From: Photorhabdus cinerea
GTDB taxonomy: Bacteria; Pseudomonadota; Gammaproteobacteria; Enterobacterales; Enterobacteriaceae
Length of the DNA stretch: 7,589 nt
Direction: 5' to 3'
NCBI RefSeq assembly: GCF_011189575.1
Contig: NZ_PUJW01000054.1
Coordinates: 1-7,589, forward strand
In this document: positions 1 through 4,873 of the stretch, piece after piece
Layout of the letters: the number at the start of each line of letters is the position of its first letter
Position numbering within the stretch: the stretch's first letter is position 1
Made by a program: the position numbers and the translations under genes
Notes under the pieces: generated by a model
Seen by the model: the letters and a program-made list of their open reading frames with translations, nothing else
Told to the model about the DNA's origin: nothing
Database searches by the model: none

Positions 1-2
1 CG

Positions 3-158
3 GAACATGACAGAGATATCAATGCCGCGTTGAATATCAGGGAGCAAGGGTTATTTGAATTACAGGCGGCGGGTCTCGTCGTCTCTGCCCATGGAGGCCA
101 GCGTCAGACTTGTCGAGCACAAGCAGCGGCCTGTGAAGTGGGAAGCCTCGCCCGATAG
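3..158 (+). CDS. tnpB: TnpB (IS605 OrfB-type RNA-guided nuclease), C-terminal fragment
   Basis: The reading frame is open from the window edge and ends at TAG 156-158, giving the last 51 residues. The fragment starts EHDRDINAALNI, the RuvC-III signature of TnpB/IS605 OrfB, whose first Asp of the DxNAAxNI core is a catalytic metal ligand. A tail of about 40 residues (including SAHGGQRQ and ending CEVGSLAR) follows, as is usual in this family. TnpB is the RNA-guided DNA endonuclease of IS200/IS605 elements and the ancestor of Cas12. It uses an omega RNA transcribed from the element's own 3' end to cut the empty donor site and favour retention of the element. Most of the protein, including RuvC-I/II and the zinc-finger cysteines, is outside the window, so intactness cannot be judged. 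The family call is firm. Confidence 0.85.
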   Translation, partial: EHDRDINAALNIREQGLFELQAAGLVVSAHGGQRQTCRAQAAACEVGSLAR

Positions 159-228
159 GACGGGGAGCAGTCACTACGATGAATTCCCTACCCTGAAGAA
201 CGCAATCTACTACAGGGAAAGGTCTTAG
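95..228 (+). ncRNA. Candidate omega RNA (reRNA) scaffold overlapping the tnpB 3' end
   Basis: In IS200/IS605 elements the guide RNA scaffold comes from the 3' end of tnpB and the right end, with the guide being whatever lies just outside the element. Here the region holds a hairpin with arms CTC-G-CCC (147-153) and GGGGAG (162-167) spanning the tnpB stop codon, followed by GCAGTCAC. That arrangement, as I recall it, is common in enterobacterial tnpB 3' ends. A second stem (184-219) follows. The 5' boundary is arbitrary. The guide would be the 16-20 nt beyond the element's end, that is, immediately upstream of the small membrane-protein gene. Support is by position and structure only. Confidence 0.45.
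184..219 (+). repeat. Imperfect hairpin in the IS right end
   Basis: TTCCCT (184-189) can pair with AGGGAA (214-219). Alternatively CCCTG (191-195) can pair with CAGGG (213-217), so two mutually exclusive stems share the same right arm. A subterminal hairpin just inside the cleavage site is what TnpA recognises in IS200/IS605 elements. Assignment to that role is an inference. Confidence 0.5.
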
Positions 229-256
229 ATGTTTTTAAAAAACAGGAGAACCAACC

Positions 257-415
257 ATGTATATGTTTTTACCTTTTTTACTCGCATTATTTGCGGTTAT
301 CACCACCCTATATGGCAAGTATAAAACGAGTTATACCCTATGGGGCCTTCTTTTGGTGACGACTGTAGCCTGGTTTATCCATCATGCAACTGATTCGTTA
401 AATCTATCTTTCTAA
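257..415 (+). CDS. Small two-span membrane protein, DUF5993-like
   Basis: This 52-residue protein begins MYMFLPFLLALFAV. The ATG at 257 has a strong ribosome binding site (AGGAGA, 244-249). It consists almost entirely of two hydrophobic segments, about residues 3-19 and 28-44. A short polar hinge (GKYKTSY, residues 20-26) joins them, and the tail HHATDSLNLSF is histidine-containing. It has no cysteine, so it cannot take part in disulfide exchange itself. Length, two-span layout and its place directly before a DsbB-like gene match my memory of the DUF5993 family, which often sits next to a DsbB homologue. Its function is unknown. The stop codon is 14 bp before the next start, so the two are surely co-transcribed. 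A role as accessory subunit of the neighbouring oxidoreductase is inference. No clear promoter is seen between the IS end and this gene. Confidence 0.75.
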   Translation: MYMFLPFLLALFAVITTLYGKYKTSYTLWGLLLVTTVAWFIHHATDSLNLSF

Positions 416-429
416 CTGGAGACAATCTG

Positions 430-999
430 ATGAATCAGGTATTAGCAACAAAACAGAAGATCAGCTACGGCATGATATTCAACGTCATTGGATTATTTGG
501 TATTAGTGCCGCACTTACCGTTGCCTTCTATTATCAGTTAGTCCTTTCAGAACTTCCTTGCCCATTATGTTTGTTACAGCGGACAGGCATGATAATGATA
601 GGATTTGGTTTCTTATTTAATCTACGCTTTGGTATTAAAAGCGCGCATTACGGTATCGCACTTATTGGCAGTATCGTGACTGGGATTATTGCGATCCGAC
701 AAGTATTCTTACACATAATGCCCGGTGATACCGGTTATGGTTCCGCCCTTTTTGGTCTACATTTTTATACTTGGGCACTCCTTTCCTCAGTTATTGCTAT
801 TATTGCCATATCAGTCATGCTGATATTAAAAAGTCTGGAAAAAACAACCGAAGAAAAGGAAAACGCACCTGTTTTCGGTCAGATTCTTATTGGTTTATTT
901 GTCCTATTAATTGCAGCAAATTTAATCTCTACCGTTCTGGAGTGTGGTGGTGGGCAATGTGATGACAACCCAACGTTCTACCAATTGCTAGGTAAATAA
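430..999 (+). CDS. DsbB-family disulfide bond formation protein, variant with C-terminal second cysteine pair
   Basis: This 189-residue inner-membrane protein has its start at ATG 430, with GGAG at 418-421. Hydrophobic segments lie at about 13-36, 51-66, 73-92, 111-134 and 150-168. The motif LPCPLCLLQR (C44, C47) after span 1 is the DsbB quinone-reactive CxxC with its following Gln-Arg. HFYTWA (residues 111-116) at the start of span 4 also fits the family. DsbB oxidises DsbA in the periplasm and passes electrons to quinone. Canonical DsbB has four spans and a second cysteine pair in the loop between spans 3 and 4. Here that loop (about 93-111) has no cysteine. The only other two cysteines are C172 and C177 (ECGGGQC), just after an extra fifth span, which would put them on the periplasmic side with C44/C47. 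The partner thioredoxin-like protein is not in the window. This is probably a specialised paralogue rather than the housekeeping DsbB. Confidence 0.85.
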   Translation: MNQVLATKQKISYGMIFNVIGLFGISAALTVAFYYQLVLSELPCPLCLLQRTGMIMIGFGFLFNLRFGIKSAHYGIALIGSIVTGIIAIRQVFLHIMPGDTGYGSALFGLHFYTWALLSSVIAIIAISVMLILKSLEKTTEEKENAPVFGQILIGLFVLLIAANLISTVLECGGGQCDDNPTFYQLLGK

Positions 1000-1010
1000 T
1001 CTATCTGTTT

Positions 1011-1041
1011 AAAAAACTCAGGGCGTCATTGGCGCCCTAAG
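1011..1041 (-). terminator. Intrinsic terminator of typA
   Basis: Read on the minus strand, CTTAGGGCG pairs with CGCCCTGAG (9 bp with one G-U, loop CCAATGA) and is followed directly by TTTTTT (plus 1011-1016). It lies 21 bp past the typA stop. On the plus strand the same hairpin has no T run, so it is only a weak stop for the convergent dsbB-like gene. Confidence 0.88.
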
Positions 1042-1061
1042 CATTTGCATGGCAGGAAAGA

Positions 1062-2882
1062 TTACGCCTCTTTACTGCGATACGCACGACGACGTTCGTT
1101 TTCTGTCAGATGGCGTTTACGCAGGCGAATAGACACAGGGGTCACTTCTACCAACTCGTCATCATCAATAAACTCCAGAGCCTGCTCCAGTGTTTTCTTA
1201 ATATGTGGAGACAGAGTTGTCGCTTCGTCAGTACCTGACGCACGGACGTTCGTCAGTTTTTTACCCGTCAGACAGTTAACTGTCAGATCATTTGAACGGG
1301 AATGAATGCCGATCACCTGGCCTTCATACACTTCTGCACCATGGCCCAGGAACAACTTACCGCGATCCTGTAAGCTGTAAAGTGCATAAGCAACTGCTTT
1401 ACCCTGGCCATTAGAAATCATCACACCGTTCTGACGGCGACCAATTTCACCTGGACGAATATCATCATAGTGGCTGAATGTTGCATACAGCAGACCCGTA
1501 CCGGAAGTCATCGTCATGAACTCAGTACGGAAACCAATCAAACCACGGCTTGGAATAACGTAATCAAGGCGCACACGGCCTTTACCGTCTGGCAACATAT
1601 CACGCAGATCTGCTTTACGCTCACCCAACGCCCGCATTACATCACCCTGATGCTGCTCTTCAATATCTAACGTCACCTGCTCGAATGGCTCTTGTTTACG
1701 GCCATCGATCTCACGGAAGATAACTTTCGGACGAGATACCGCCAGTTCAAAACCTTCACGGCGCATGTTCTCAATCAGAACAGATAAGTGTAATTCACCA
1801 CGGCCAGAAACACGGAACGCATCCGGATCTTCTGTTTCTTCGACACGCAGTGCGACGTTGTGAACCAGCTCTTTCTTCAGGCGCTCAAGGATCTGACGTG
1901 AAGTAACATATTTGCCTTCACGACCACAGAAAGGAGAAGTGTTAACACAGAAGTACATACTTACCGTCGGCTCATCAACAGCCAGCGGTGGCAGCGCTTC
2001 AACCATGTTGGTATCACACAAAGTATCGGAGATATTCAGCTCGCCCAAACCAGTAATCGCAATGATGTCACCGGCTTCAGCTTGCTCGCTCTCAATACGC
2101 TCCAGACCCAAGTGGCCCAGCACCTTACCAATCTTGCCGTTCCGGGTTTTCCCTTCGCTATCAATAATAGTGACGTTCTGGTTTGGTTTAACCGTACCAC
2201 GCTTGATACGGCCAATCCCGATAACGCCAACATAGTTGTTGTAATCCAGCTGAGAGATTTGCATCTGGAATGAGCCATTAAGGTCAACTTTCGGTGGCTC
2301 TACATGCTCAACAATCGCCTGATATAACGGCGTCATATCTTCCGCCATATCTTCATGCTCAGTACCAGCAATTCCCATCAATGCAGATGCATAGATAATT
2401 GGAAAGTCCAGTTGTTCGTCAGTCGCACCCAAGTTAACAAACAGGTCAAATACCTGATCGACAACCCAATCAGGGCGAGCACCTGGACGGTCAACTTTGT
2501 TAATTACCACAATCGGTTTCAAACCATGAGCGAACGCTTTCTGTGTCACAAAACGGGTCTGAGGCATTGGCCCATCCATGGCATCGACCAGCAACAGTAC
2601 GCTGTCAACCATAGACATAACACGTTCTACTTCACCGCCGAAATCGGCATGTCCCGGAGTGTCTACGATATTAATACGGTAGTCATTCCATTTAATGGCG
2701 GTATTTTTTGCGAGGATAGTAATTCCACGCTCTTTCTCCAGATCATTGGAGTCCATCACACGCTCTGTCGCTGTCGCACGGTCACCGAAAGTACCGGATT
2801 GTTGCAGCAGCTTGTCAACCAGGGTGGTTTTACCGTGGTCAACATGCGCGATGATGGCGATATTACGCAATTTTTCGATCAC
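1062..2882 (-). CDS. typA: TypA/BipA ribosome-associated translational GTPase
   Basis: From the GTG at 2880-2882 this encodes 606 residues; E. coli TypA has 607 and also begins MIEKLRNIAI. The G domain shows G1 AHVDHGKT (12-19), switch I ERGITI, G3 DTPGH (74-78), G4 NKVD (128-131) and G5 SAL. The EF-G-like domains and the TypA-specific C-terminal domain follow, ending in the basic tail RKRHLTENERRRAYRSKEA. TypA binds the 70S ribosome, helps 50S assembly at low temperature and affects stress and virulence traits. Start choice: an in-frame ATG lies 18 bp upstream (2898-2900) but has no Shine-Dalgarno and sits about 10 nt from the predicted transcript start. The GTG has GAGG (plus 2891-2894) at 8-nt spacing. 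The gene is divergent from glnA, as in E. coli. Confidence 0.97.
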   Translation of the reverse strand: MIEKLRNIAIIAHVDHGKTTLVDKLLQQSGTFGDRATATERVMDSNDLEKERGITILAKNTAIKWNDYRINIVDTPGHADFGGEVERVMSMVDSVLLLVDAMDGPMPQTRFVTQKAFAHGLKPIVVINKVDRPGARPDWVVDQVFDLFVNLGATDEQLDFPIIYASALMGIAGTEHEDMAEDMTPLYQAIVEHVEPPKVDLNGSFQMQISQLDYNNYVGVIGIGRIKRGTVKPNQNVTIIDSEGKTRNGKIGKVLGHLGLERIESEQAEAGDIIAITGLGELNISDTLCDTNMVEALPPLAVDEPTVSMYFCVNTSPFCGREGKYVTSRQILERLKKELVHNVALRVEETEDPDAFRVSGRGELHLSVLIENMRREGFELAVSRPKVIFREIDGRKQEPFEQVTLDIEEQHQGDVMRALGERKADLRDMLPDGKGRVRLDYVIPSRGLIGFRTEFMTMTSGTGLLYATFSHYDDIRPGEIGRRQNGVMISNGQGKAVAYALYSLQDRGKLFLGHGAEVYEGQVIGIHSRSNDLTVNCLTGKKLTNVRASGTDEATTLSPHIKKTLEQALEFIDDDELVEVTPVSIRLRKRHLTENERRRAYRSKEA

Positions 2883-2916
2883 AAACTTTGCCTCAGGCAT
2901 TTAGAAATGGCGCGCT

Positions 2917-2945
2917 ATTGTACACACATTGGTCGAAGGACTAAA
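2917..2945 (-). promoter_or_regulatory. Candidate sigma-70 promoter for typA
   Basis: On the minus strand TACAAT (plus 2917-2922) is a 5/6 match to the -10 consensus. A weak -35, TTTAGT (plus 2940-2945), lies 17 bp upstream. Transcription would start near 2910, about 28 nt before the preferred GTG start of typA. The weak -35 and an overlapping CRP-like half-site suggest that it may need an activator. This is a sequence-only call. Confidence 0.5.
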
Positions 2946-2946
2946 C

Positions 2947-2999
2947 AGGATCACAATAATCTCTTCTTAACAACTTGGTGCCTATGGAATTGTGATCCT
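2947..2999. repeat. Perfect 11-bp inverted repeat carrying two outward TGTGA half-sites
   Basis: AGGATCACAAT (2947-2957) and ATTGTGATCCT (2989-2999) are exact reverse complements separated by 31 bp. Each arm contains TGTGATCCT, the left half of a CRP-like site, one reading toward typA and one toward glnA. The arms flank no T run, so it is not a terminator. Confidence 0.7.
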
Positions 3000-3006
3000 T
3001 TTCACG
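2991..3006 (+). promoter_or_regulatory. Probable CRP binding site upstream of glnA (glnAp1)
   Basis: TGTGATCCTTTTCACG is a 9/10 match to the TGTGA-N6-TCACA core. The equivalent E. coli glnA upstream region has, from memory, TGTGATCGCTTTCACG. The centre (2998.5) is 45.5 bp from the centre of the first NtrC site, which I believe is the same spacing as in E. coli. It would activate the sigma-70 promoter glnAp1 when carbon is limiting. Confidence 0.65.
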
Positions 3007-3035
3007 CCCATAAACAGACGCATTTTCAGCACAAA

Positions 3036-3052
3036 CGCACTAACATGATGCG
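3036..3052 (+). promoter_or_regulatory. NtrC enhancer site 1 of glnA
   Basis: CGCACTAACATGATGCG is an imperfect dyad close to the NtrC consensus TGCAC-N7-GTGCA. Its centre (3044) is 32 bp from the second site, about three helical turns, which lets NtrC-P dimers on both sites assemble into the active oligomer. It lies at about -139 relative to the predicted glnAp2 start. It may also repress glnAp1 when occupied. Confidence 0.82.
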
Positions 3053-3058
3053 CGATAG

Positions 3059-3064
3059 TAACAT
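3059..3064 (+). promoter_or_regulatory. Tentative -10 of the sigma-70 promoter glnAp1
   Basis: By analogy with E. coli, where glnAp1 starts about 114 bp upstream of glnAp2, its start should be near 3069. TAACAT (4/6 to TATAAT) is suitably placed, and CATAAT at 3062-3067 is an alternative. No good -35 is seen, consistent with CRP dependence. The element lies between the two NtrC sites. Confidence 0.3.
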
Positions 3065-3067
3065 AAT

Positions 3068-3084
3068 TGCACCAAAATGATGCA
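3068..3084 (+). promoter_or_regulatory. NtrC enhancer site 2 of glnA
   Basis: TGCACCAAAATGATGCA is a near-perfect NtrC dyad (one mismatch between half-sites). Its centre (3076) is about 107 bp upstream of the predicted glnAp2 start, matching the known E. coli positions of -140 and -108 for the enhancer pair. It serves as an enhancer for looping to sigma-54 RNA polymerase. Confidence 0.9.
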
Positions 3085-3156
3085 ATTTCACTAAAGATCA
3101 GAATATCCCATCATAGGCATACCCATAACACAGTATATTGCAAAGTGTTAGAAAGT

Positions 3157-3172
3157 TGGCACGCTTTTCGCA
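3157..3172 (+). promoter_or_regulatory. Sigma-54 promoter glnAp2
   Basis: TGGCAC-GCTTT-TCGCA matches the sigma-54 consensus TGGCAC-N5-TTGCW, with GG (3158-3159) and GC (3170-3171) exactly 10 bp apart. The E. coli glnAp2 core (TTGGCACAGATTTCGC, from memory) shares the TTTCGC -12 element. Transcription should start near 3183, giving a leader of about 125 nt, longer than the roughly 73 nt in E. coli. It is driven by NtrC-P under nitrogen limitation. Confidence 0.93.
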
Positions 3173-3232
3173 AAACTAGTTCACAAACACGTAATAGTTT
3201 GCAAACGAGTAAATAGCCTTGTTAAGGTAAAA

Positions 3233-3241
3233 TGATATAAC
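3233..3241 (+). promoter_or_regulatory. Possible extra extended -10 promoter in the glnA leader
   Basis: TGATATAAC fits the extended -10 pattern TGnTATAAT at all but the last base. There is no recognisable -35. If used, it would start glnA transcription near 3248 independently of both known glnA promoters. AT-rich DNA throws up such matches by chance, so this is weak. Confidence 0.22.
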
Positions 3242-3258
3242 TGTGTTTTCTTTAAGTC

Positions 3259-3283
3259 TTATCACGACCATTTTATCAAGACC
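3259..3283 (+). repeat. Short tandem repeat in the glnA leader
   Basis: TTATCACGACC (3259-3269) and TTATCAAGACC (3273-3283) match at 10 of 11 bases with a 14-bp period. They end 10 nt before the glnA Shine-Dalgarno (AGGAG, 3294-3298). Role unknown. Confidence 0.5.
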
Positions 3284-3307
3284 GACACAAACCAGGAGAA
3301 ACCGAGT

Positions 3308-4717
3308 ATGTCCGCTGAACATGTTTTAACCATGATTGAAGAGCATCAGGTGAAGTTTATTGATTTGCGTTTCACTGATACTAAAGGCAAAGAACAACAT
3401 ATGACCATTCCTGCTCATCAGGTTAATGCAGACTTCTTTGAAGATGGCAAAATGTTCGATGGCTCCTCAATTGGCGGGTGGAAAGGCATTAACGAATCTG
3501 ACATGGTGCTAATGCCAGACTCAAGTACAGCCATGCTTGATCCCTTCTTTGATGATGCCACGCTGATCCTACGTTGCGATATTCTGGAACCAGGCACCAT
3601 GCAAGGCTATGACCGCGACCCTCGTTGCATATCTAAACGCGCTGAAGATTTCCTACGTTCAAGCGGAATTGCAGATACCGTCCTGTGTGGACCGGAACCC
3701 GAGTTTTTCCTGTTTGATGACGTGCGCTTTGGCAGTTCCATGTCCGGTTCTTACTATCATATTGACGATATCGAAGCCGCATGGAACTCCGGGACTCAAT
3801 ACGAAGGTGGCAACAAAGGCCATCGACCAGCAGTAAAAGGCGGTTACGCCCCGATGCCTCCCGTTGATTCTTCTCAAGATTTGCGTTCAGCCATGTGTCT
3901 AACCATGGAAGAGATGGGGCTGGTGGTAGAAGCTCACCATCATGAAGTTGGAACAGCTGGCCAAAATGAAATCGCGACCCGCTTCAACACCATGACCAAA
4001 AAAGCTGACGAAACTCAGATTTACAAATACGTCGTGCATAATGTGGCACACAATTTTGGCAAGACCGCGACCTTTATGCCAAAACCGCTGGTTGGCGATA
4101 ATGGTTCCGGTATGCATTGCCACATGTCCCTGTCCAAAAACGGCACTAACCTGTTTGCTGGGGACAAATACGGTGGCCTGTCCGAACTGGCGCTGTTCTA
4201 CATCGGCGGTATTATCAAACATGCCCGTGCACTGAATGCGTTTACCAACCCGACAACCAACTCTTATAAACGTCTGGTTCCGGGCTATGAAGCTCCGGTT
4301 ATGCTGGCCTATTCTGCCCGTAACCGTTCCGCATCTATCCGTATTCCTGTTGTAGCAAGCACCAAGGCTCGCCGAATTGAAATACGCTTCCCAGACCCAG
4401 CGGCTAACCCTTATCTGGCTTTTGCCGCTCAGTTGATGGCCGGCCTTGATGGTATTATCAACAAAATCCATCCGGGTGATGCAATGGATAAAAACTTATA
4501 TGACCTACCACCGGAAGAAGCTAAAGAGATCCCAACTGTCGCTTCTTCTCTGGATGAAGCATTGGCAGCACTGGATACCGACCGCGAATTCTTGACTCGT
4601 GGTGGTGTATTCACCGACGACGCCATTGATGCTTATATTGAATTAAAAAACAGTGAAATGGAACGTGTCCGCCTGACACCACATCCACTAGAGTTTGAGC
4701 TGTATTACAGTGTGTAA
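3308..4717 (+). CDS. glnA: Glutamine synthetase, type I-beta (GlnA)
   Basis: The 469-residue protein has the same length as E. coli GlnA and begins MSAEHVLTM. ATG 3308 follows AGGAG with 9-nt spacing. It makes glutamine from glutamate, ammonia and ATP in the cytosol as a dodecamer. Active-site residues are all present: D51 (MFDGSS), metal ligands E130/E132 (GPEPEFF), E213 (HHHEV), E221 (AGQNE), H270 (GSGMH), E358 (RRIEIRFPDP), E328 of the glutamate flap (GYEAP), R340 and R345. Y398 in NLYDLPPE is the tyrosine adenylylated by GlnE, so activity should be under covalent control. Oddities: several positions I believe near-invariant in enterobacterial GlnA differ, such as C127, A181 and V262, each Phe in E. 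coli. Expression comes from the upstream CRP/NtrC/sigma-54 control region. Confidence 0.98.
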   Translation: MSAEHVLTMIEEHQVKFIDLRFTDTKGKEQHMTIPAHQVNADFFEDGKMFDGSSIGGWKGINESDMVLMPDSSTAMLDPFFDDATLILRCDILEPGTMQGYDRDPRCISKRAEDFLRSSGIADTVLCGPEPEFFLFDDVRFGSSMSGSYYHIDDIEAAWNSGTQYEGGNKGHRPAVKGGYAPMPPVDSSQDLRSAMCLTMEEMGLVVEAHHHEVGTAGQNEIATRFNTMTKKADETQIYKYVVHNVAHNFGKTATFMPKPLVGDNGSGMHCHMSLSKNGTNLFAGDKYGGLSELALFYIGGIIKHARALNAFTNPTTNSYKRLVPGYEAPVMLAYSARNRSASIRIPVVASTKARRIEIRFPDPAANPYLAFAAQLMAGLDGIINKIHPGDAMDKNLYDLPPEEAKEIPTVASSLDEALAALDTDREFLTRGGVFTDDAIDAYIELKNSEMERVRLTPHPLEFELYYSV

Positions 4718-4790
4718 CTAACAGCCCTATTCCTGCTGATCATTTTTTGTTGCCGTGAAACCTTTAGCCCATCTTCGGATGGGCCCTTTT
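4718..4790 (+). ncRNA. glnA 3'UTR, possible GlnZ-type small RNA
   Basis: In E. coli and Salmonella the glnA 3'UTR is processed to the small RNA GlnZ. The equivalent segment here is about 70 nt from the glnA stop to the UUCG-loop terminator, with a U6 run at 4743-4748. The terminator ends in only four Ts, poorer than the long U tail usual for Hfq-bound RNAs. Conservation of sequence cannot be checked here, so this is a candidate by position only. Confidence 0.28.
4767..4790 (+). terminator. Intrinsic terminator/attenuator between glnA and glnL
   Basis: GCCCATC (4767-4773) pairs with GATGGGC (4778-4784) around a stable TTCG tetraloop, followed by CC and TTTT (4787-4790). The short T tract suggests partial termination, which would let some glnA transcription read into glnLG while keeping regulator levels far below glutamine synthetase levels, as in E. 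coli. Confidence 0.85.
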
Positions 4791-4812
4791 CCCACTTTCC
4801 AAGTTCAGGCTT

Positions 4813-4839
4813 TTGCTGGGTTTTACGCTCGAACATGAT
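4813..4839 (+). promoter_or_regulatory. Candidate sigma-70 promoter glnLp
   Basis: TTGCTG (4813-4818) and CATGAT (4834-4839) are plausible -35 and -10 elements, though the 15-bp spacing is short. Transcription would start near 4846, inside the NtrC operator. The position between the glnA terminator and glnL matches E. coli glnLp, which supplies low basal NtrB/NtrC under nitrogen excess. Confidence 0.45.
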
Positions 4840-4843
4840 ACAG

Positions 4844-4860
4844 TGCACCAAAAAGGTGCA
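4844..4860 (+). promoter_or_regulatory. NtrC operator over the glnL promoter
   Basis: TGCACCAAAAAGGTGCA is a perfect-arm NtrC site: TGCACC and GGTGCA are exact reverse complements. It covers the predicted glnLp start and ends at the first base of the glnL Shine-Dalgarno (AGGAG, 4860-4864). NtrC bound here should repress glnLp, an autoregulatory loop known in E. coli. Confidence 0.93.
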
Positions 4861-4873
4861 GGAGTGTGACCAG

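Larger units (their letters stand above)
1..228 (+). mobile_element. Right end of an IS200/IS605-family (tnpB-bearing) insertion sequence, partial
   Basis: The window begins inside the 3' part of a tnpB gene and continues into a structured, non-coding right end. The sequence holds a GC-rich hairpin around 147-167 and then an imperfect hairpin (184-219) followed by a short AT-rich stretch. That arrangement is expected of IS200/IS605 ends, which are subterminal hairpins rather than terminal inverted repeats. The left end and any tnpA lie outside the window. The exact right boundary cannot be read here because these elements make no target duplication. I place it at about 228, just after the second hairpin, but it could be as early as about 175. 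Confidence 0.7.

Noticed and set aside
1045..1305. Open frame on the plus strand over the typA 3' end
   Set aside because: It is antisense to the conserved TypA C terminus, with an Arg/Ser-rich translation typical of a shadow frame.
2355..3080. Open frame of 241 codons on the plus strand, antisense to typA and running into the glnA control region
   Set aside because: It lies opposite well-conserved typA and across the typA promoter, the CRP site and NtrC sites. Its translation has no recognisable domain and there is no credible ribosome binding site.
3190..3210. Palindrome-like TTTGCAAA (3198-3205) as an operator
   Set aside because: A self-complementary 8-mer in AT-rich DNA is expected by chance, and no known regulator site fits.
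3899..4471. Open frame of 190 codons on the minus strand inside glnA
   Set aside because: It is fully antisense to glnA, has low-complexity His/Asn/Gln-rich composition typical of shadow frames, and matches nothing I recognise.
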